Shown here: positions 20,428-32,865 of the stretch, one piece after another
Layout: each line of letters begins with the position of its first letter
Numbering within the stretch: position 1 is the first letter of the stretch
Assembly: GCA_022559845.1 (NCBI GenBank)
Contig: CM040118.1
Location: forward strand, 156,942,331 to 157,006,330
Source: Amorphophallus konjac
Lineage: Eukaryota > Streptophyta > Magnoliopsida > Alismatales > Araceae
Reading direction: 5' to 3'
Length of the DNA stretch: 64,000 nt
Notes under the pieces: model-generated
The model's input: only the letters and a program-made list of their open reading frames with translations
Told to the model about the DNA's origin: nothing
Database searches by the model: none
Position numbers and translations under genes: made by a program

Positions 20428-23400
20428 TGTAGCACCCTGGAAATTTACAAATAGAATAAATAATAAGGACTATATAATATTAGCTAGATAACAAATCTGG
20501 GAAATAAAATTTCCATAAAATATAAAGTAAAATAGACATGGCTAAATAGCTAATGGGCCTTACTAACCATTGGTGGGCTTTGAAAATCCATTACAAATGA
20601 ATTCTTAAAAGACGAAAGGCCAAACCCATTAAAGAAATCAACCCCTTATAAGCAAATGGGCTAAATAGTGGGCCAAGAAGGGCCCAACTAATCAAACCCA
20701 ACGTAAAAGCCTTAATAGACCCTTACGTATAATAGCTTGTTTAGCCATCCTTTAAAAGTTAAAAGGGGCCTTAAGAGCATTTGTATAAACACCATTAAAA
20801 GAAGGACATTGGGTTATACCAAACCTTTATCACGTCGATGCTTGCATGAGGGCCTTAGAGTTTACAGGATCAACATGAAAGCGGCTCAAACAAGGGAAAG
20901 TTGAGACTCATCAGGATTGTTCTTAGGAAATTATAAACTGGCTAGGACTCTGAAATTTATATAGGACTCGTAAAGCCAAGACCATATATATAAGACCCCT
21001 GCGAATGACAGGAGCATGTTGTTGCTGCTGCTGTTCGTATCCCTATGTCGACGCCCCCTTCTTCCTCTGGTGGCTGCCTTTGTGCGCCTGCTTCCCTCTT
21101 CTCCCCGTCGAGTCCATGCGGCTGCTGCTGTTGCTGCTGCCTTGGCACAAATCTAAGAAGAAGAGCGTGGCTTCTTCCCTTCATCTTCTTCCTCCTGCAA
21201 CTCCTGTTTCATCTTCATCCGTTAGAGCATCAAAGATAGGCAATCTCCCAAGCAAAACTCATGAATATTCATGTACCACATGCAAGGCTCATGCTAGATA
21301 AGCCATGTAGTTTTATTGTACCATTGTTGCATGTTTTGGATCATGTTTAAGAGGTCTCTACATGAAAAAGGAATTAGCGACCATAGCGTGGCCGCTAAAT
21401 CAGTGAACTGCGATAGTGCCCTGGACGCCAAATCAATGGGCGCCTTACACTCTGTCGTAAAATACCTTAGCTAATTAATAATTGCATCACCTTTGAAATT
21501 AAATAGCTATGGAACCGTACATCTGAAAAATTATGTGATGCATATTTTTGAATCCTTGTAATTTTCTCTTCACTATCATGTCTATAGTTTTCTGAAAATC
21601 TTCATGAATTGAAAGTAGCACTGTTCATCAGGAATTGTTCATCTCCTAATGAACAGTAAAATGTGGAAATAACTGTACCGTTGTATCTGTAAACGTATCC
21701 AGTGGATGCATTGCAGTGTTTAAGCATGAAAAGAAATTGCGACACAAAGGCTATCGCTATTCATAAACCTGCGCCCGTGTAAACAGCCGCAAAGTGGTCC
21801 TAAAAGAAATAATAAAATAAATTATGACCAGACAAACTATCTCACATTACAGAACCTGCGGCCTCTTAAAGAGGCGCCATTTACTGTAAATTCTGAAAAA
21901 GGAATAAATATGCTAAAATTAGTAAGGAATGTACGCCCGGTTGAATAGGGGCAAATTCTTAAAAAAAATAATGTGCGCCCATTTGAAAAGGTGTTATTCC
22001 TAAAAATGTATATATGTTAAGAAAGACAAAAAGAATGTGTGCCTTGATTAAGGAGACCAATTTACTGAAACATCGTTCAGTCAGTGGACGTCAATTTCAA
22101 TTGGCGACCACTGTATGGACGCATATTTCTGACATTGCTTCCTTCGTGTGTTTTCGATCCTACACCGCTGGATCTTTGCCACCACTGTCTCATATCAGAG
22201 ACTTGGTCCATGTTTTACTTTCTATCACCCACACACTATCTCTTGGTGATGATTGGACCCTCCGCGGGATATTCCTTCCTTCGGACTGGTACTTTCTTCA
22301 TTGAGATCTCCATAAGTCTACGCTAGCCTTGGATTCTCTCAAGGTAGTCGAGCTGGTTGTACCCTAAAAAACCCTGGAACCCTTATTTGTCACGTCACTC
22401 TTAAGAAACGTGGTGCTTTAGTCCTCATAGAGCGTTGTTTCTGGCCTCTTTGGGAATTCTGTGTTCTGCCTGGAATTTGCGACCTGGACATGGACGCCAA
22501 ATAGAATTGGCGACCAGCCAGTGGGCGTAAATTACTGATTTAGCGGTCTGGACATGGATGCTATTTCTTCAAGCTTGTTCTGATTCACAGGATGGGTGAC
22601 CACTACAGTGGGAGCATATTCTGTAATTGGTGGCGACCTGAGTGGATGCCAATTACCCAGATTTCAAGAATATTCATGGTTTTCGTATGGTTTATTGATA
22701 TGTCATCCTTATTACAAATTCTATCCTTGAACTCTATGCTTCATGAAATCTACCCCAATGTTCCTACATGCTTGATCCTTGGAATTCTTTGGCCATTATT
22801 TTAAGTGGAATTGGTATAGACACAAAAGGGGCTATGGGTCCAAACAAATTGATACTCAATGCTAGAACATAAAAGTGACGGGGTCCCGATCTGATCCTAG
22901 GGGCGAGGCAAAGTCCAAACGTGTACCGGTATCATGATTGATCGGGTGTGACATTGCACCAACCAAAAGCAAGATTGATCTATGACATTCCACAAGTGAT
23001 CGCTACTTGAATAATTAAACTCCTTTATACCTATGGTCAATCTTACAAAGTGATAGTTACGTGATATGCTCTAGTGAAAGTGAATGCCTTATTGAAACGA
23101 TTGTTATTGTCCCCTCATGAATGCTCTTGAAAACCTTATTGAAAAGCTTGCTATCTTGTCAAGATTATTCTTGGAATTATTGTCCCATCTATCTAATTTC
23201 TTCATAGCACTTGAAATTATCTATTGTCATGTCTACTATCTTTTATATTATCTCCGGATTATTAATCTAGCTCGTGCCATTATAATTCTCGATTACGATA
23301 CCATGCATGACTTGCATGTTCATGTTAAATTGTTAATTACTTAAAGCTAGCTTGGAGCTTGAGATATTAAGACCTACTGAGCGTTCGCTCACCTAGTGTT

Positions 23401-23498
23401 TTCCAATATTTTTCAGGTAATGACCATAGTGATGGCGAGACCGAACAAGATGGGCAAGGGCAAGAGTGAAGAGTGCTCCGGTAACTTAGATGAACCTC
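20428..23498 (+). mobile_element. 3' LTR of the gag-only chromovirus, interrupted by element B
   Basis: Starts TGTAGCACCCTGG after a polypurine tract; TATA box at 20984-20994 (TATATATAAGA). The U5 part shows text typical of Del/Tekay LTRs: GACCTACTGAGCGTTCGCTCACC and TTTTTCAGGTAATGACC near 23370-23425. Element B starts at 23499 before any LTR end is reached, so the last part is beyond B. I considered an end at 22953 (GGGTGTGACA) but the homology to LTR U5 runs on past it. Protein-like frames here are not genes. Confidence 0.7.
21375..22650. repeat. Inverted GACGCCAAAT/ATTGGCGACC motifs in chromovirus LTR
   Basis: Motifs near 21380, 21430, 22086-22110, 22475-22515 and 22640-22660 read GGACGCCAAAT or its partner ATTGGCGACC. 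The clearest pair is GCCAA...TTGGC at 22496-22512. They lie in the transcribed part of the LTR. Confidence 0.55.
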
Positions 23499-26202
23499 TG
23501 TTGACACCCGTTTTTTGCCGATGAGTTGAGTCGTTCCTCTTACTCTCATTTGTTGATGCCTCGAGTTGTCCATCACTCGTTGGGGCTATTTGCAGGCATG
23601 TTTTGGGCCAGTTTTATGGGTAGCCTCCCTCACTGGCTAGGTTTGTTTCAATTCTGGGCTTAATGGGCCTTGGTTTTGGTTGATTGAGCTTTCCTATGAG
23701 TTTCAAGCGCCCATGTACATGTACGGTTCATCATTGGCCACTCAATCAATGTGCGGTTGATAGTAGCCGTCCATATATTTTGGAATATGTTGGTTAATTT
23801 TCTGAATTTCCACCGACAGGCATTTATGCGGTCTCTTTTTAGCCGTTCAAAATAATGGACGGACTACGAGTAGTCGTTATTCCCCCAGAGTCCTACGCTC
23901 GGTGGTTTTCTCAGATAATTACCCAATTAATCTATTTATCACCGACAAGGCTAGAACAGTTGTTCTTTGGCCGCTCTACCTTTGAACGGTCTCATCGTAG
24001 CCGTTCATTTATGAGAGTCCAACGGCGAACTCTTCGAATGGTTCAATGGATAATTCGGATTATTTTATGAATTCATGAATTTCCACCGACGACGTTGTAC
24101 GGCCCAGAATGGGCCGCCCATATGGATGTGTGGTCTATCGTTAGACCGTTCATCTGCTCGATTGCTGAAGATTCAACAGATTTTCTCTCTCTCCTCGTGG
24201 ATTTATCCCAAACTTCTTCCGATGATTTCTCCATGAATTCTTAACCATTTCAAGTGTCGTTTCTTCCAGATGAAAGATAATTGAATTATCTTCATCTTTT
24301 ATTTGATAATCTTGACCTGAAAATGCTTCTAAACCCTAATTTCGAGCTAGGACTTTGGGGGTTCTATAAATAGACCCTAGAGGCTGGGTTTGAAAAGGGG
24401 GGGAGATTTTGGTCAACGGCGAAGCCTTGCTGAATTCTTGAGTGACCTAGCACCAGGGAGGGAGGCCTTCTACGTCCATATAGGACTCCGGTTCAGGGAG
24501 TAGTCCTAGTCTTGAGTCTTTTGCATTCGATAGTCTCATTTCTGCTCATTGCATGTTTATTTTTACACATCCATTCTTCCACGTTTTCATTGTTTGCACT
24601 GTCATGCACACACCCTCCCGTGCTTTCTGACGCCCTAGGGGTTTAAAAATCCCCCAGGTATCCCCCATTCAAATACTTATGTTCATTTCCCTTCATTCGA
24701 GCATTTGCTACACTCCACGTTTCTAACTTGGGTTTTTCCTTGTGTTCTACACTTTGTTTTTCAGGTCAGCAGTACAATAACGCGAGACCCATCCTTTCTG
24801 GCCGGCCGGAAAGGGTGGAGGTTGGACCCTCTTGCAACTTCTGGTGTGGTGGTTTTGCATGGTTCTCTCCCATCCGTTCAAGGAGACGTGCGGTGCGACC
24901 TGGACCATCCTTCTTCTTCCTGCGGTCGTAATAGAACTGTTCAACTACCATGAGTGCTTCATCCCGCGTCCCCTGCAGCGTTCTTAGACGGTCTATCATG
25001 AGACCATTCATCATTATAATCGGTTCCTCTTAAGCCGTATATCGTTCCAGCGCTGCACCCCAGGTGAGTACCTCTCCCTCTTTCCAAGGTATGGCGCATC
25101 CATCACGTTCGGCACCTTGGTGGCGATCACGGGTTTTTTATTCCTTCCTTTCCCTCTATCTTCGTTCATTTCCCATGTTGGATGTGGTAAGATAGGCATG
25201 GGAGGGCATTAAAGAACGGACGGGAGAAGAAATATATCTATACCCTTCTTTTGTGGCGATCACGGTGGGACTCCGAGTGCTCATCGTGTTAGTGGCTTGC
25301 TGACCCCCTCTTTTGCTTTGTTAATCCTTTTTCTTCGAGTGGTACCATGTTGATCTTTGTTGGTTGCGTTTTTTGTCCTCTGGAATTTGAACGGTTCTTC
25401 CAGAGCCGTCCAACTTCTGTGCGGCTGAGAGTGCACCATCTATCTTGCTGGCACAGGTACGCTTCTACCTTTACTCTATTGGCTTGGTTGATGTTACACG
25501 GTTGATACAGGTCCATTCCAGTCATTAAGTGGCTGCCCATAGACAGCTCATCCTGGTACATGTCTCATTTCTATCATTGTTCATTTCCAACATTCTCTGA
25601 TTTTCCTGTTATTTTGTCGTCACTCCCTGAATTATACGGTTGTCTACAGACCGTCCTTCTCTCTGAGCGACCTTCTAGAGACCGTTCTTGTGGTGCTACA
25701 GTGCACCCGTGATTCACTTTGATTGCCATGTTAGTTGATCTTCATGGTATTTGGTGCTGATTATTGATCTCCCCTTGCTCCGATATCATTGTTGCATGCT
25801 TGCTTTAGTTACTTGCATATCTGGTTGATCATTGGTTGTAGTTGCTAGGCTAGACTTTGCATGCACTCCGGTGCGCATAGGGACATACATTCTTTTCATA
25901 GTAGTTGCATTCCTACCGAGGTAGGGTTTCCTCTCGTCTCCATACTCCTTGGAGCCGACTAGGGGACCTTACTGAGGACCTCCGTAAGCCCCCGTGAGCC
26001 ATAGATTCCCACACGGACGCCGGGCATGTTGTACAGTATCCCCCCAGTCTAGGGTTTGCATCCGTGAGAGAGAGAGTTCCGTAGAGTCACCCAGTTCCTC
26101 ATTTCCTACCCTGATTATGTACCTTTGAGGTTGAGCGAATTTATATATTAATTAATCCACTAAGGTCCTAGAAGAGGAATCTAAAAAAATTATCGCGCAT
26201 CA
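23499..26202 (+). mobile_element. 5' LTR of element B (Tat/Ogre-type Ty3/gypsy)
   Basis: Starts TGTTGACACCCG, the same terminus as element C (TGTTGACACC), inside the chromovirus LTR. The five bases before it (ACCTC, 23494-23498) would be the target duplication. TATA box CTATAAATAG at 24365-24374. The right end is placed at ATCGCGCATCA (26202), with TGGACAACTTGG (26204) as a possible primer site; no second LTR is available to confirm it. Many dyad motifs built from ACGGTC/GACCGT flank the promoter on both sides. Confidence 0.7.
23735..24150. repeat. ACGGTC...GACCGT dyad cluster upstream of the B LTR promoter
   Basis: Imperfect palindromes with short spacers. The best are GAACGG(N11)CCGTTC at 23984-24006 and GGTCTA(N4)TAGACC at 24132-24147; others are near 23752, 23829 and 23955. 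The same dyad recurs in the transcribed LTR part (24985, 25020, 25388, 25636-25654, 25672) and upstream of the antisense gene at 37057-37262. Confidence 0.75.
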
Positions 26203-26428
26203 TTGGACAACTTGGTTGCTTAAGTGGCTGATTCTCCTCTCATCTGGCTCCCCCATTGTGTGCATCTCATTTGAGTTGTTTGTTTTTAGCTTTTTACTTA
26301 GGGCTGTTTATCTCCCCCTTCCCCATTATCATCAGTGCATGCGGAGTTGTTTCTTCCCCATAGGATCACCATCTAGGGGCAACTCTCACTTCATTTCTTA
26401 CTTTAATCCTCTATTTGATTCGTCATCC

Positions 26429-28900
26429 CCCATGTCGTCATACGACTTTTCCCATTCCCACTAGGATTCTCTCCCTCGAGGACTTCTTGAGGACCCGCCC
26501 AGGGTCGCCCATCTGCAGGGAGGAGAGGGGACTGCCCCTCCTCTCCCGACCATTGCCTTCGAGGGCTCTCAGCCCTCCCTTCCTGGTTCCTCCACACAAA
26601 ATTCGGCTGGTCAAATTCTCAATTTGATGGCCCAGCTCGATCCCTCCCAGCTCCACCTTATCCGGCAAGCTCTGCAAGGGGCAGACGCCCCATCCTCAGT
26701 TCCTTCCTATGGCGTGACTGCCACCACCACCACTACGTCTCCTGTTGTTGGGTCAGCACCCGTCCCTGCTGTCCCCATTGATCTTACTCCCATCCGTTCC
26801 CAGGTTCTCCGATACCCCAGCATGGAAGTGGGCCAGGCCTCCACCTCGGCCCATCAGTATCTTGATAAGGGGAAGGCCCGGGTCCCCTCTGGTTCTTATC
26901 TTGATACATACACTACAATCTCTCCATCGCCGTAGGCCCCTCTGGCCCCGGCTGATTTCACTCGTTTACAACCCGGGGCCGCCCAATTGGCTCACGTGGA
27001 TATGGGCCCTTCCTTAGCCCATTATCCATCATATGTGCTCCCCACCCAGCCGGTTCACCCCTCCGTTCCTCATCCGGGCTCCATCTTTCTTGCTCAGTCC
27101 TCTCCTTCCCGGGAGCGGGAACTCCTTAACAAATGGGCTGCTATGTAGCAACAAATTTACCTCCTCCACAAGCAGGTTGGCCCGCAATCTTTGGTTGATG
27201 TCCCTATTTCTAACTTCAGGGACATTCATTTTCCTCCTCAGTCCGAGCTCCCCATGTACTGAAAATATGACGGGAACGGCAACCCGTTCATTCATGTCAG
27301 GGAGTTTCTTTACGAGTCGGCGCGGTTCTAGCATGATGATCGCCTGATGGCTTACTTATTTTTCCGATCATTGGAGGGGGTCGCCCTGGAGTGGTTCTAT
27401 ACCTTGCCTCTGGAGGAGGCAAAAAATTTCAAGACAGTCAGGAAGAAGTTTATTCAGAGGTTCCAAGATCGGGTCGGTCCCGAATATTCCTTCACCGACT
27501 TGGTAGCGGAAAAGATGAAGCCGGAGGATGATTTTGCAACCTATGCGGATCGATGGAGGCAGATGGCCTCACGTGTGCCCGGGCAAATCCCGGAAGAAGA
27601 GAAAGTTAAGTTGTTAATCTCCAATGCCACCCCGACATTCAGTAATATTTTGGCGATGAATGACATTTCGAATATGCACCAGTTATACAGTAGGGCTCGG
27701 TTCATACAGACCCAGTTTAAAGACTCCCCTATTCATTCACTGTTCGAGGCCCAAAAACCCAAAACCGCCAGAAAGTCCCAGGGTCTCATCACTGAGTGAG
27801 TGCAAATCAACGAGCAGGTCTAGGCTGTCCAATTTCCCCACCAAGCCACTCCGCCTCGCTTCCCGCAGCCTCCACGCAACCCCCAGTTCGCCACTCCACA
27901 AGCTCCCCAACCCACTTTCCCGGCTCCTCAACACCCGCAACAACCACCACCACCACCCCAACAGCCTCAGTGTCCGCCGCAATATCATAATGTTCCTCCA
28001 CCCGCCACTTACGGACCTGCCCGACCGAGCCCGAAGAGGGCCCATTACCCTCCTCTTCCTGAAACCTTGACTGATATTTTCTCTACTTTGATGTACACTG
28101 GTGATATTCAACTATCTCCGGAGCGTTAGAATTGGAATCCAGCCACCGATCAGTCCCGATATTGCATATATCATCGGCAGTCCGGGCACACAATAGAGCG
28201 GTGCTATCAGTTTAGAGATCTGGTGTATGATTTACACGAGGGCCAGAGGATTGATTGGGCCCAGATGCACCAGTTGATCAAGGACATCAAGCAAAGGCAG
28301 AGACAAGCCATGCCGCAGCAGGTGACGCCCCAGAAACAGTAGCAGCAGCAACCCCCACAGCAACAGTAACCCCAGCAACATCAGCAGCAGCAACAAGACC
28401 TTGGGATCCATCAGAATCCCATGCCAGTACACCCGCCCGCTCCTCAGCAACAACTACAGCTGCCGGCGTCGACACCGGCCCAGGTAAACATTGTTCAGCA
28501 CCCAGCCCCCAACGCTGGGTGGACCTTTGATGATGAAACCCCCGCACACCTCTTGGCCTTCCACCACAACCATTCCCCCGCACCTGCTATCCCCTCCGTT
28601 CTCAGGCCCGCCGTTCTGACCACCACTCTACCCATTATTCCCTCCGCATCACCCATCAGGCCCATCGCATTCCCCTCCATACTGCCAGTCCTTTCGCCAT
28701 CACCCACCATACCCTCTATCATCACCCCTCCACTTAACCCTTCACCCATTTCCCCTTCACCAGGGCCCATTAGACCAACAATTGTCATCCTCACTCCCAC
28801 TTCTACCCCTTCCACCTACCCCACTGGGCCAAGCGGGGGTCCATCTTAGGCCGTGCCGGCCTGACATTGCGCCCGTCGGAGTGGGAATCCATTCAACAAA
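26429..28900 (+). pseudogene. Gag of element B
   Basis: Frame 2 carries a Pro/Ser-rich N-terminus, then a capsid segment (27347-27799: YLFFRSLEGVALEWFYTLP, FIQRFQDRVGPEYSF, YADRWRQMASRV) and a Tat-type knuckle near 28157-28200 (C-x2-H-x5-H-x4-C in CIYHRQSGHTIERC). A Gln/Pro-rich tail follows. In-frame stops lie at about 26462, 26936, 27146, 27258, 27328, 27798, 27821, 28127, 28340 and 28367. It is far more decayed than pol of the same element. Confidence 0.8.
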
Positions 28901-28972
28901 GTATATCCTTCTACTCGTGTACCCGCACCTAGCCCTCAGGCTTCTCCCTCAATAGCTGAAGATGCAGACCCC

Positions 28973-29941
28973 GTGCCGGGCATGAAGTACGATTTGTTAC
29001 AGCACTTGGACCGGATGCCGGCCAAAATTTTAGTTTTGGAGTTGATCAAAAGGTCGCCGCTGCACCAGGATGCCTTGAAGACTTTTTTGCAAAAAGTAAT
29101 GGTGAATGAAGACGTGGCGGTGGATAATTTACCGACGGTGTTGGCAACAATTACGAGGGGGCCTTCTATTTTATTTTCAGAGTCAGAATTAGCTCCCCCA
29201 GAGACATGGCAGATGCCACTCTGTATCACCATTTCTTTGAATAAGGTGGCGATGGAGTCAGCCCTCGTGGACACAGGAGCATCGATAAATGTGTGTCCAT
29301 TGAGTACCCTCCGTGCCTGCAACATTTCAGAAGACATGCTTAAGCCCACACCAACCACAATAGAAGCATATGACAACTCCAGGTGTGCTTGTCACGGGGT
29401 CGTGACTGTACAGGCTGGGCGAGGGCCTTTAGTTATGGACGTGGAATTATATGTAATGGACATAGACCCAATGTTCAAAGAAATTCTGGGTCATCCATGG
29501 ATAAACAGTTTGAATGCCGTGCCCTCGACCGCCCACCAATGCCTGAAATTCCCATTCCAGGGCCGGGTGGTTAAAGTGAAAAGTATCTCCACCGTCCAGT
29601 CTGTTGATGCCATTACAGATAAGATTCTCCCTACATTGTGGCCAAGCAATAGGCCAGTTTTGTCAGTAATGGACTTAAATTATTCATTGGCATATGTGTC
29701 ACGCAAGCCCGCCACTGCACCAACAAATGTCAAGATTAAGTCCAAGATTAGAGATTCCAAAGGGTGGCACATGATTCTGAAATTGGGTTATCATACGGGC
29801 CTGGGTCTCGGCGCGCAATTACAGGGACGGACCAAGCCCGTCCCTAAAGGGAGGAAGATGGGCCGTCGAGGCCTTGGCTACCGTGATTCAGCAATGTCGA
29901 TACTTGGAGATTCTGAGCCGTTAACGTGGGACTATCGATAA
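28973..29941 (+). CDS. Protease with C-terminal G-patch (element B)
   Basis: A 322-codon frame. Residues 5-70 are the pre-protease helical domain (LLQHLDRMPAKILVLELIKRS). The catalytic loop is LVDTGASINVCPL (near residue 102), a canonical DTGA, unlike A and C. The end of the fold is KEILGHPWI. Residues 255-310 form a glycine-rich G-patch-like domain (LKLGYHTGLGLGAQLQG, RRGLGYRD), a nucleic-acid-binding add-on seen in some Tat/Ogre and other retroelement proteases. This frame is intact, but gag before it is broken. Confidence 0.85.
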   Translation: MPGMKYDLLQHLDRMPAKILVLELIKRSPLHQDALKTFLQKVMVNEDVAVDNLPTVLATITRGPSILFSESELAPPETWQMPLCITISLNKVAMESALVDTGASINVCPLSTLRACNISEDMLKPTPTTIEAYDNSRCACHGVVTVQAGRGPLVMDVELYVMDIDPMFKEILGHPWINSLNAVPSTAHQCLKFPFQGRVVKVKSISTVQSVDAITDKILPTLWPSNRPVLSVMDLNYSLAYVSRKPATAPTNVKIKSKIRDSKGWHMILKLGYHTGLGLGAQLQGRTKPVPKGRKMGRRGLGYRDSAMSILGDSEPLTWDYR

Positions 29942-30455
29942 CATTTTGTGAAAGGCCCGCTGCAGCCCGGCACTTTGAAGAAGCCACCGCCATGTGCTGA
30001 TGTGAAGGTTGCCGCCTGTGATGTTTCTGACCCACTGCCGCCGCTGAAGGGGCTGGTGGGTGATATGAATGATTTTTGTGTTTTTTTTAAAAGCTCTTCA
30101 GCGAAGAAGAAGACCACCCGAGGAAGAAGGAGATGCAGCTGGTGAAGCATTCTCCAACACAGCTAGTCCGTTGGAGGCCACGGGAAGTGGGGAGCTCTAT
30201 CACTACCTTTTCTCTGTCCCCGTCCCGTCTTGCCTCTATGTTTCAACAATTGGGGTTTGTCCCCCGTTCCCCTCCAATTTTGGTCGAACCATACTTCACG
30301 GAGAGACCGCCTGAAATTCTGTTCGTGCCGTGTGCATGTGGGCGCTGGCCACCTATTGATCTTTCAACTTTGTTTACTCCTCCTCCCCCTAATGCCCAAC
30401 TCCACGAGATGTGGTTTGATCCTCTGATCCATTCTTCGATTGCATCTTCCCCGAT
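29942..30455 (+). other. Interval between protease and RT frames (element B)
   Basis: No long in-frame coding sequence joins the two ORFs. There are several stops between 30000 and 30090, then a short open stretch (30133-30510) in the frame of neither. In Ogre elements an intron sits near this place, so the interval could be intronic, but I cannot identify splice sites with confidence. Confidence 0.4.
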
Positions 30456-31979
30456 TTGTTCCCCATGCAACTGCCTCCTCCCCCGTCTTCTTCCTCCTCT
30501 TGTCTCGTGATCGCCTCCGACCTCCACAAAAAAAATGCCAATTTTAAAACAGAGATTTCAATGGAAAATTACGCTGTTTTCAGTCCGTCCTCTCCCCAGG
30601 GGCGCGAGACCCCTGCCACTTTCCCTTTAGACTTCTTATCTCCTAGGTTAGATGTACAGTGTGCAGAGTCTCCTAGGATAGTCGAGTCAGTTGGGGTAGA
30701 GTCTAGTTTGAGTCTAGTCAGCCCATCCACGTCTGCGGCGCACCCTGTGATGCGTCATTCTAAATCCATCCCGGATAGGTTTCTGCAAGACTTGGCCGAA
30801 AGATGCCATGCCCTCCTTAAGTGCCCGGAGTTTGTAGAGACCGCAATTGTTTTAGAAGAAGGTGATGAATTGGATGGGGTATGGAGCAATGACGGATTAG
30901 GGGTATATGAAATTGTGGATGAGAAGGACCCAACTGATGATGAGGAAAGTGATGTGGATGACACTATCGATTTGTACGCACAAGGTTTAAAGAGGTTTGA
31001 CGAACCGTCCTCAGCAGTGGATGAACCCACTAAGGAAATTAATCTTGGAACAGAAGAGGACCCCAGGCCCATACTTATTTCTGCTAATCTCCCTCCTCAG
31101 GTTCAAGAGGAGCTCATCAAGGCTTTAAGGGAGTATAGCGATTCGTTTGCCTGGTCCTACGAGGACATGTCGGGTCTTGACCCCACATTGGTTGAACACT
31201 GATTGATTCTTAAACCAGGGGCAACACCCGTTAAACAAAAAGCAAGAAGATTCCACCCGCAGATGGCCTTAAGAATTAAGGGAGAAGTCGAGAAATTGCA
31301 TAAGGCCAAGTTTATTAGAGTTATTTTATATCCGCAATGGGTGGCAAACATAGTCCCGGTAATGAAAAAGGATGGCAAAATTTGGATTTGTATCGATTTT
31401 AGGGACTTGAATAAGGCATGTCTGAAAGATGACTTTCCGCTTCCTCACATCGATGTGTTGGTAGACAACACGGCTGGGTACGAAGCCCTCTCATTCATGG
31501 ATGGTTATTCTGGATATAACCAAATCCATCTTGCTCCTGAGGATCAAGAGAAGACCTCTTTCACCACGCCCTGGGGCACATACTATTATGTTGTTATGCC
31601 ATTTGGATTAAAGAATGCATGTGCTACTTATCAGAGGGTAATGATGGCTATCTTCCACGACATGATGCATGTGTACTTAGAAGCTTACGTGGATGACATT
31701 CTGGTAAAGTCAAGGTCCAAAGAAGAATACCACGCTATTCTAGCCAAAGTATTGCAAAGGGCTAGGGAGTATAAATTGGAAATGAACCTAAAGAAATGTG
31801 TGTTCAGAGTTGCATCAGGGAAGTTACTCGGGTTTATAGTTAGTAAACGGGGGATTCAGATCGATCCAAATAAAGCGAAGGCCGCTATGGAGATGCCGCC
31901 ACGTAAGAACATCACCGAGCTCAGAGGTTTGATTGGGCGCTTACAATTCATTAGGAGATTTATATCTCAACATTCGTAA
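30456..31979 (+). pseudogene. Reverse transcriptase of element B
   Basis: 30456-31202 is an acidic linker ending in INLGTEEDPR and SDSFAWSYEDMSGLDP. A TGA at 31200-31202 stands where related proteins have Arg. RT follows in the same frame to 31979: WICIDFRDLNKACLKDDFPLP, FMDGYSGYNQI, MPFGLKNACATYQR and the catalytic YVDDILVK. A TAA ends it at 31979, after RRFIS. Apart from these two stops the RT fold is complete. Confidence 0.88.
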
Positions 31980-32561
31980 AGATGCTGCCCATTTTATGAA
32001 TTATTAAAGGCGGGAGCAAAATTTGAATGGAATGATCAATGCCAAAAGGCCTATGAGGATCTTAAGGTCTATCTTTCTAATCCCCCGGTTCTACAACCAC
32101 CAGTCCCTGGGAAACCTCTGATCCTATACATTTCTATGATTGAGGACTCCCTAGGAGCTGTCTTGGCTCAGGTAGATGATGACGGAAGGGAAAGGGCAGC
32201 ATACTATCTTTCAAGGTCATTTAATCTCGCTGAATCCAAGTATACTGTCATGGAGAAGACCTGTGCAGCACTAGTATGGGTATCTTAGAAGCTCAAACAC
32301 TATTTTCTTGTCCATGAGGTCAAGCTGATCTCTAGAATGGACCCCATTCGTTATCTTTTAGAAAAGCCTGTCCTTTCTAGCCTGTTAGCTCACTGGCAGA
32401 GCTTTCTTTCCCAGTTCGATATCACCTTCATTGTCCAGAAAGTGATCAAGGGGTATGCCATTGCTGAGCATCTTACTCATTCTCCTATCCCTTACACAGA
32501 TTCAATCCAAGATGAGTTTCCCGATGAACACTTGGCAGTAATCACTCCTCTTCCTTTCTAG
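31980..32561 (+). pseudogene. First RNase H of element B
   Basis: Continues in frame after the TAA: FEWNDQCQKAYEDLK, LILYISMIEDSLGAVLAQ, RAAYYLSRSFNLAESKYTVMEKTC. A TAG at about 32286 replaces a residue before KLKHYF. A short open part (32337-32561) covers the end of the connection region. It is inactive as written. Confidence 0.8.
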
Positions 32562-32865
32562 TCTCTTCATTTTGATGGTGCTCTCAATTCCCAGGGCCAT
32601 GGAATCGGCACCGTTCTCCTCACTCCAGAAGGGGTGACCATTCCTATCGCTTATCAACTCTCATTTCCTACCACGAATAATATAGCCAAGTACGAGGCTC
32701 TCCTTGCCAGTCTGAAGCACGCCTACCTCATGGGTGCACGATATCTTAACATCATAGGAGACTCTCAATTGGTGCTGCGTCATGTTCTGTCAACTTACCG
32801 CACCCGTGACCCTAAGCTTAAGCCCTATCAAGATCTGGTCATGCTCTTGGCTAGGCAATTCCGAA
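32562..32865 (+). pseudogene. Second RNase H of element B, truncated
   Basis: Starts LHFDGALNSQGHGIG with the first Asp; Glu lies in AKYEALLASL and the second Asp in IGDSQLV. The last conserved block (NxxADxLA) is missing: the sequence jumps after LMLLARQF to the integrase zinc-binding region. A deletion has removed the last catalytic Asp and the start of integrase. Confidence 0.8.

Noticed and set aside
20428..22953. Chromovirus LTR ending at GGGTGTGACA (22953)
   Set aside because: Typical Del/Tekay U5 text continues to about 23430 and element B interrupts before a true end.
26150..26240. U5-leader stem in element B like that of A and C
   Set aside because: Short complementary pieces exist (AGAGGAATC with GATTCTCCTCT, CCACTAAG with CTTAAGTGG) but they cross each other and the LTR end is uncertain.
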